Assembly: GCA_902796785.1 (NCBI GenBank)
Contig: CADBQJ010000074.1
Span: forward strand, 1 to 10,221
Reading direction: 5' to 3'
DNA from: Fibrobacter succinogenes
GTDB taxonomy: Bacteria > Fibrobacterota > Fibrobacteria > Fibrobacterales > CADBQJ01
DNA: 10,221 nt
Both the position numbers and the translations under genes were made by a program. Below are positions 6,072 through 10,221 of this stretch, piece by piece. The notes under the pieces are model-generated. The model ran no database searches. It saw only the letters and a list, made by a program, of their open reading frames with translations, and was not told where the DNA came from. The first letter of the stretch is position 1. Every line of letters starts with the position of its first letter.

Positions 6072-7478
6072 ATGGGCAAAAGTCTCTACAAGAAGGTCTT
6101 CGAACGCCATTCGGCGGGCGTGCTCCCCAGCGGCCAGCACCAGCTCTTCATCGGCATGCACCTTCTGCACGAAGTGACCTCCCCCCAGGCGTTCGCCATG
6201 CTGCGCGAGCAGGGGCTCAAGGTCGCCTACCCCGAACGGACCTTCGCCACGGTGGACCACATCATCCCCACCACCGTCGACGCCCGCAAGCGCCCGCTCG
6301 CCGACCCGGTCGCCGAGGAGATGCTCTCCCACATCGAACGGAACGCGAAGGAGTTCGGCTTCCGCTTCTTCTCGCCCGAAAACGGCGAACAGGGCGTGAT
6401 CCACGTCGTCGCCCCCGAGGAGGGGCTCACCCAGCCCGGCATGACGCTGGCCTGCGGCGACTCGCACACCGCCACCCACGGCGCCTTCGGCTGCCTGGCC
6501 TTCGGCATCGGCACCTCGCAGGTCGCCGACGTGCTGGCCACCGGCACCCTCGCCATGAGCGAGCTGAAGGTCCGCAAGATCGTCTTCGAGGGCAAGGTCC
6601 CGAAGGGCGTGACCGCCAAGGACCTCGCGCTGACCTACATCCACCGCCTGGGCGTGAACGGCGGCGTGGGCTACGCCTACGAGTTCGCCGGCCCCGCGGT
6701 CGACGCCATGACGATGGAGGAGCGCATGACGCTCTGCAACCTCGCCATCGAAGGCGGCGCCCGCTGCGGCTACGTCAACCCCGACGAGACCACCTACGCC
6801 TTCCTGAAGGACAAGCCCTACGCCCCCAAGGGCGCGGACTGGGACGAGGCCGTCGAGTACTGGTCCTCCATGGCCAGCGACCCCGACGCCGAATACGACG
6901 ACGTCGTGACGATCGACTGCTCGAAGCTCTCGCCCGTGGTCACCTGGGGCATCACCCCGGCGCAGTCCGTGGGCGTGGACGAAACGCTGCCCGAGGTCGA
7001 ATCGTTCGCCGAAGCCGACCGCATGGTCGTCGGCGAGGCCTACGAATACATGTCGTTCAAGCCGGGCCAGAAGATCGAGGGGACCCCGGTCGAAGTCGTC
7101 TTCATCGGCTCGTGCACGAACGGCCGCCTGGGCGACCTCCGGGCCGCGGCCGAAATCGTGAAGGGGAAGCGCGTCGCCCCCGGCGTGCGCGCGCTGGCCG
7201 TCCCCGGCTCGCAGAAGGTGCAGAAGGCGGCCGAGGCGGAAGGCCTCGACAAGGTCTTCGCCGACGCGGGCTTCGAATGGCGCCAGGCCGGCTGCTCCAT
7301 GTGCCTGGCGATGAACCCCGACAAGCTCTCCGGGCGCCAGATCTGCGCCTCCACCTCCAACCGCAACTTCAAGGGCCGCCAGGGCTCGCCCACGGGGCGC
7401 ACGCTGCTGGTCAGCCCGATCATGGCCGCCGCGGCCGCCCTCGCCGGGAAGATCGTCGACGTGCGGACCATGCTCTAG
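6072..7478 (+). CDS. leuC: 3-isopropylmalate dehydratase large subunit
   Basis: 468 residues (E. coli LeuC has 466). With LeuD it isomerises 2-isopropylmalate to 3-isopropylmalate in leucine synthesis, in the cytoplasm, using a 4Fe-4S cluster. The cluster cysteines are all visible: Cys348 in GSCTNGR and Cys408 and Cys411 in GCSMC, one residue offset from E. coli. Other aconitase-superfamily signatures are [20 protein letters not shown] and the C-terminal [12 protein letters not shown]. The start is set by AAGGAG seven bases upstream. leuD follows after 19 bp, so the two are cotranscribed. No leuA, leuB or leader peptide is visible nearby. Confidence 0.97.
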   Translation: MGKSLYKKVFERHSAGVLPSGQHQLFIGMHLLHEVTSPQAFAMLREQGLKVAYPERTFATVDHIIPTTVDARKRPLADPVAEEMLSHIERNAKEFGFRFFSPENGEQGVIHVVAPEEGLTQPGMTLACGDSHTATHGAFGCLAFGIGTSQVADVLATGTLAMSELKVRKIVFEGKVPKGVTAKDLALTYIHRLGVNGGVGYAYEFAGPAVDAMTMEERMTLCNLAIEGGARCGYVNPDETTYAFLKDKPYAPKGADWDEAVEYWSSMASDPDAEYDDVVTIDCSKLSPVVTWGITPAQSVGVDETLPEVESFAEADRMVVGEAYEYMSFKPGQKIEGTPVEVVFIGSCTNGRLGDLRAAAEIVKGKRVAPGVRALAVPGSQKVQKAAEAEGLDKVFADAGFEWRQAGCSMCLAMNPDKLSGRQICASTSNRNFKGRQGSPTGRTLLVSPIMAAAAALAGKIVDVRTML

Positions 7479-7497
7479 AACAAGGGAGACAGGACAA

Positions 7498-8115
7498 ATG
7501 GCTGGACAGAAAATCGAAGAAGTGCTGGGCCGCGGCGTTCCGCTCCGCGGGGACGACATCGACACCGACCGCATCATCCCGGCGCGCTTCCTGAAGTGCG
7601 TCACCTTCGAGGGGCTGGGCGAACACGCCTTCGAGGACGACATCGCCGACATGAAGTCGCGCGGCGAAGTCCACCCCTTCCGCGACGAGCGCTACCGCGG
7701 CGGCTCGGTGCTGGTCTCCAACAAGAACTTCGGCTGCGGCTCCTCGCGCGAGCACGCCCCCCAGAGCCTCAAGCGCTGGGGCGTCCGCTGCATCATCGCC
7801 GAGAGCTTCAGCGAGATCTTCCAGGGCAACTGCGTCGCGCTGGGGATCCCCTGCTTCGTCGCCGACCACGCCACCGCCGAGAAGATCCTCGACTTCGTGG
7901 AGAAGAACCCCGAAAAGCCGCTCTTCGTCAGCGTGGTCGACCGCCTGGTGAAGCTCGGCGACTACCAGCCGGTGCTCCGCCTGCAGATCAAGGACGGGTC
8001 GCGCGGCCAGTTCCTCGACGGTTCGTGGAACGCCCAGTCGCAGCTGCTCGACGGCGCGGAAAGGGCCGCCAAGCTGGCCTCCGAGCTTCCCTACATGCGC
8101 TGGAAGCTCCGTTAG
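7498..8115 (+). CDS. leuD: 3-isopropylmalate dehydratase small subunit
   Basis: 205 residues (E. coli LeuD 201). It is the swivel-domain partner of LeuC and completes the isopropylmalate isomerase active site. Signatures are DDIDTDRIIPARFL near residues 19-32, NKNFGCGSSREHAPQSL near 76-92, and the following AESFSEIFQGNC segment. Both AGGGA (7483-7487) and AGGA (7491-7494) precede the ATG; neither spacing is ideal but together they support this start. It lies 19 bp after leuC and 16 bp before the aminopeptidase gene, consistent with one transcript. Confidence 0.97.
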   Translation: MAGQKIEEVLGRGVPLRGDDIDTDRIIPARFLKCVTFEGLGEHAFEDDIADMKSRGEVHPFRDERYRGGSVLVSNKNFGCGSSREHAPQSLKRWGVRCIIAESFSEIFQGNCVALGIPCFVADHATAEKILDFVEKNPEKPLFVSVVDRLVKLGDYQPVLRLQIKDGSRGQFLDGSWNAQSQLLDGAERAAKLASELPYMRWKLR

Positions 8116-8118
8116 TCC

Positions 8119-8128
8119 GGAGGAGGAG
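8119..8128 (+). promoter_or_regulatory. Ribosome binding site deciding the GTG start of the aminopeptidase gene
   Basis: GGAGGAGGAG sits directly after the leuD stop. Its GGAGG core is 8 bases from GTG at 8132, which makes this non-ATG codon the best start of the downstream gene. Confidence 0.8.
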
Positions 8129-8131
8129 CGG

Positions 8132-9571
8132 GTGCTCGAGGCCTATTCCCAGGTCTTCATCCCCCCGGGGGGCGAATTCGACGGGAAGAGCGCCGGAATC
8201 CTGCGCGCGCGGCGCGGCGCCCTGCTCGCGCGCCTTCCGCTCCCGACGCTGGTCCAGGGGCCCGAGCGCGAACCGGGAGCCGAGTTCTCCTGGTGGTCCG
8301 CCCCGCGCGGCCAGGCGCAGGACCCCGAGATGGTCTACCTGACCGGGATCAACCAGCCCGGCTTCGCCCTCTTCCTCGACCCGACCGCGCCGGAAGGGGA
8401 GCGCGAGACGCTCTTCGTCCCCGCGCGCGACCTCGACCGCGAGTTCTGGAACGGGCTCGCCTTCGGGATGGACTGCTCCGACCCCGCCTCTCCCGCGAAG
8501 CCCGACGAGGCGCTGGCGGCGCTCACCGGAATCGGGCGCCAGCTGCCCGCGGCCGAGCTGCCCGCCTTCCTCGACCGCCTCGCGAAGTCCCGCTCCGAGG
8601 TCGGCTTCTATTTTCATCAATACGGAAAGGGGAGCGGCGGCGCGAGGAACGAGCTGCGCGACGACCTCTTCGACCTTTCCGAAAAGCTGGCGGCGCGCGG
8701 CCTGAAGCCCCGCTCCGTCGCGCCGGAATGCCTGGCGCAGCGCGTCGCGCTCGACGAACCGCAGCTCCGCGCCGCCCGCCGCGCGCAGGAGATCGCGCGC
8801 GAGGCCTTCGCGGAATGGCTTCCCCGCGTCGCCTCCTTCGCGGACGAGAACGAGGCCTTCCGCTCGCTGGAGCACTCCATGCTCCGCCGCACCCCGTGGG
8901 GGCTGGCCTTCCCGACCATCGCGGCCGGAGGCGCCAACGCCTGCGTCCTCCACTACGTGCGCAACGACGCCCCGCTCGACCGCCGCGACCTGCTGCTGGT
9001 CGACTTCGGCGCCCGGTGGGGCTCGCAGTCGTCCGACGTCACGCGCACCGTCCCCGTCGGCGGCAAGTTCGACCCGCTCCAGCGGATCCTCTACGGCGTC
9101 GTGCTCGACGCGCAGGAGTTCCACCGTTCGCGCGTGGCCCCCGGCCGAAAGCTCCGCGAGCTCGACGCGGAGACCTGGGCGCATCTCGAGAAACTGCTGA
9201 AGGAGCGCTTCTTCGACCTCGGCGGACGCGCCGAGCGCCCCTACGACCGGAAGGACGGCTCCACGGCCCGCCCGCACGGCGTCAGCCACCTGATCGGCGA
9301 GACGGTCCACGACGGCGACCCCTTCCGCCTCTACATGGACGAGGAGCTGCGGCCGGGGATGACGATCTCGAACGAACCCGGCCTCTACGGCTCCTTCGAA
9401 ATGGAGATCGACGGGGCGCTCTACCGCCGGAAGATCGGCATCCGGATCGAAAACGACCTTCTGCTGACCGAGTCGGGCTGCGAGGACCTCTCCGCCGGCA
9501 TCCCGAGCCGGATCGAGGAAATCGAGGCGCTTCTCTGGTCCCCGCTGACGGAAAACGCCCCATCGTGCTAA
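8132..9571 (+). CDS. Xaa-Pro aminopeptidase (aminopeptidase P, M24B family)
   Basis: 479 residues from GTG. Aminopeptidase P removes N-terminal residues that precede proline, using two Mn ions, usually in the cytoplasm during peptide recycling. The N-terminal domain (about 1-180) resembles AMP_N of PepP, with MVYLTGINQPGFALFL and LFVPARD. The C-terminal pita-bread domain has all five metal ligands: Asp291 (VDFGA), Asp302 (SDVTRT), His386 (GVSHLIG), Glu415 (ISNEPGLY) and Glu440 (IRIENDLL), plus the proton-relay histidines His382 and His393. Ligand spacing closely follows E. coli PepP (11, 29 and about 23-25 residues between the later ligands). There is no signal peptide. It lies 16 bp after leuD and probably shares its transcript. 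I leave the symbol open because the protein is longer than PepP. Confidence 0.92.
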   Translation: MLEAYSQVFIPPGGEFDGKSAGILRARRGALLARLPLPTLVQGPEREPGAEFSWWSAPRGQAQDPEMVYLTGINQPGFALFLDPTAPEGERETLFVPARDLDREFWNGLAFGMDCSDPASPAKPDEALAALTGIGRQLPAAELPAFLDRLAKSRSEVGFYFHQYGKGSGGARNELRDDLFDLSEKLAARGLKPRSVAPECLAQRVALDEPQLRAARRAQEIAREAFAEWLPRVASFADENEAFRSLEHSMLRRTPWGLAFPTIAAGGANACVLHYVRNDAPLDRRDLLLVDFGARWGSQSSDVTRTVPVGGKFDPLQRILYGVVLDAQEFHRSRVAPGRKLRELDAETWAHLEKLLKERFFDLGGRAERPYDRKDGSTARPHGVSHLIGETVHDGDPFRLYMDEELRPGMTISNEPGLYGSFEMEIDGALYRRKIGIRIENDLLLTESGCEDLSAGIPSRIEEIEALLWSPLTENAPSC

Positions 9572-9574
9572 ATT
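9545..9574 (+). promoter_or_regulatory. Possible promoter for the receiver-domain gene
   Basis: CTGACG (9545-9550), an 18-bp spacer and TAAATT (9569-9574) lie at the end of the aminopeptidase gene; the -10 overlaps its TAA stop. Four of six bases match TTGACA. It would give a leader of about 25 bases. Weak but plausible, since the next gene is functionally unrelated. Confidence 0.35.
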
Positions 9575-9594
9575 GTCCCGTTGGACGAACGTCC

Positions 9595-9599
9595 AGGAG
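9595..9599 (+). promoter_or_regulatory. Ribosome binding site deciding the start of the receiver-domain gene
   Basis: AGGAG lies 5 bases before ATG at 9605. An in-frame TTG at 9581 would place this site inside the coding region, so the ATG is preferred. Confidence 0.75.
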
Positions 9600-9604
9600 T
9601 TGAC

Positions 9605-10093
9605 ATGACCAAGAAGAAGACCGCCCCGGCCGAGCCCGAACAGGAAGAGCAGACCACCGTCGAAGAGGCCGAATCCGCCGACGAAGAGGGCTTCCCGCCG
9701 GAAGACGACGGCGAGGACGACTCCGCCGCCGACGAGGCGCCGATCCCCTCCGGAAGCATCGAGCCGGCCTTCAAGGGCGAACGCCACGTGCTGATCGTGG
9801 AGCCCGACGAGGAGCGCCGCAAGCTGATGGCCGCCATCGCCGCCGAGCTGATGCCCAACGCCACGCTGCAGGAGGCCGAGGACGACGAGGAGGCCGAAGT
9901 CGCCCTGGAGGAAGACGAGTTCCAGATGGTGGTGATGGACCTCCAGGTGCCCGGTTTCAGCACCAGCGAGTTCGTCCGCACCGTCCACAACAACGAATCG
10001 ATCACCTTCGTGGCGCTGAGCCTGGACAATTTCGAGCCCGGCGACGAGAAAAACCGGCTCAAGCTCGACAGTCTGCGCAAGTTGTTCGAATAA
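9605..10093 (+). CDS. Orphan response-regulator receiver-like protein with acidic N-terminus, truncated
   Basis: 162 residues. Residues 1-55 are low-complexity and very acidic (19 Asp/Glu) after a KKK start, and probably disordered. From about 59 the chain follows a CheY-like receiver: HVLIVEPDEERR (strand 1), VVMDLQVPG with likely phospho-acceptor Asp112 (strand 3), and VALSL with Ser139 (strand 4). Two normal receiver features are missing: the acidic pair is Glu66-Pro67, and the chain stops about 50 residues after Asp112, where the conserved Lys and strand/helix 5 would be. There is no DNA-binding or enzymatic output domain and no adjacent histidine kinase. It may be a pseudo-receiver that binds a partner rather than a working phospho-switch. 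A terminator hairpin begins at its stop codon. Confidence 0.75.
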   Translation: MTKKKTAPAEPEQEEQTTVEEAESADEEGFPPEDDGEDDSAADEAPIPSGSIEPAFKGERHVLIVEPDEERRKLMAAIAAELMPNATLQEAEDDEEAEVALEEDEFQMVVMDLQVPGFSTSEFVRTVHNNESITFVALSLDNFEPGDEKNRLKLDSLRKLFE

Positions 10094-10128
10094 TCGGTCC
10101 GCGCCCCTTGCACGGGCGGGCCGATTTT
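10093..10128 (+). terminator. Intrinsic terminator of the receiver-domain gene
   Basis: A GC-rich hairpin starts at the last base of the TAA stop: 10093-10102 pairs with 10116-10125 (10 bp, one G-T wobble), extended by two G-C pairs after a single-base bulge at 10103, around the loop CCTTGCAC. The right arm runs into TTTT (10125-10128). The short T-run makes it of moderate strength. Confidence 0.65.
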
Positions 10129-10136
10129 CGTATAAT
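10108..10136 (+). promoter_or_regulatory. Sigma-70-type promoter of tRNA-Arg
   Basis: TTGCAC (10108-10113), exactly 17 bp, then a perfect TATAAT (10131-10136). The mature tRNA begins 10 bases after the -10 element, giving a very short leader. The -35 hexamer lies in the loop of the preceding terminator hairpin. Confidence 0.88.
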
Positions 10137-10145
10137 TGGCCGCAC

Positions 10146-10219
10146 GCACCCGTAGCTCAATTGGATAGAGCATCTGACTACGGATCAGAAGGTTTGGGGT
10201 TCAAATCCCTACGGGTGTA
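10146..10219 (+). tRNA. tRNA-Arg, anticodon ACG
   Basis: A complete 74-nt cloverleaf. Acceptor GCACCCG/CGGGTGT has six Watson-Crick pairs and a terminal G1-U72 wobble, then discriminator A73. The D arm contains TTGGATAGAGC with A20, an arginine identity base. Anticodon stem TCTGA/TCAGA encloses loop CTACGGA, giving anticodon ACG, whose A34 is expected to become inosine (TadA) to read CGU, CGC and CGA. The T arm carries TTCAAAT. CCA is not encoded (the window ends in CG). Confidence 0.97.
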
Positions 10220-10221
10220 CG

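Noticed and set aside
9581..9604. TTG at 9581 as start of the receiver protein
   Set aside because: A good AGGAG site lies downstream of it and points to the ATG at 9605.
6100..9988. Long minus-strand open frames opposite leuC, leuD, the aminopeptidase and the receiver gene
   Set aside because: Low-complexity translations caused by third-position GC; the plus-strand frames have conserved catalytic motifs.

Overview
The window is GC-rich bacterial chromosomal DNA, densely coded, with eight protein genes and two tRNA genes. The best taxonomic clue is the first gene: a secreted glycosidase with long poly-serine linkers and a short C-terminal module after a Thr-Gly-Ile-Gly stretch. This architecture is typical of Fibrobacterota (Fibrobacter-like cellulolytic bacteria). 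Both tRNA genes lack an encoded CCA, which argues against Cellvibrio-like gammaproteobacteria, the other group rich in poly-Ser linkers. The assignment is an inference; no rRNA or other marker gene is present.

Layout. (1) Positions 1-1854, plus strand: 3' part of a family-18 glycoside hydrolase gene carrying two copies of a Cys-paired accessory module. It ends inside a heptamer tandem repeat and is followed by a bidirectional terminator. (2) Positions 1936-6014, minus strand, read from right to left: an aspartoacylase strikingly like the animal enzyme, an RlmG/RsmC-type rRNA methyltransferase with an altered catalytic motif, a periplasmic M23 peptidase whose start overlaps the methyltransferase stop (ATGA), and tRNA-Pro(GGG), whose promoter starts inside the M23 gene. 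(3) Positions 6072-9571, plus strand: leuC, leuD and a PepP-type aminopeptidase at 16-19 bp spacing, a probable operon divergent from the aspartoacylase. (4) Positions 9605-10093: an orphan, truncated receiver-domain protein with a very acidic N-terminus. (5) Positions 10146-10219: tRNA-Arg(ACG), whose canonical promoter overlaps the terminator hairpin of the preceding gene.

How the parts fit. LeuC and LeuD form isopropylmalate isomerase for leucine synthesis, and the adjacent aminopeptidase P would recycle proline-containing peptides. The M23 peptidase and the glycosidase act outside the cytoplasm on peptidoglycan and on a GlcNAc-type or other polysaccharide. tRNA-Pro(GGG) and tRNA-Arg(ACG) read codon families (CCC/CCU; CGN) that this GC-rich DNA uses heavily.

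Most of the window is ordinary housekeeping. I see no CRISPR array, insertion sequence, phage genes or defence cluster, and no clear new multi-gene system. The most unusual items are the duplicated module of the glycosidase, the methyltransferase with NMPG in place of NPPF, the animal-like aspartoacylase with a changed substrate pocket, the truncated receiver protein, and the overlapping terminator and tRNA promoter.
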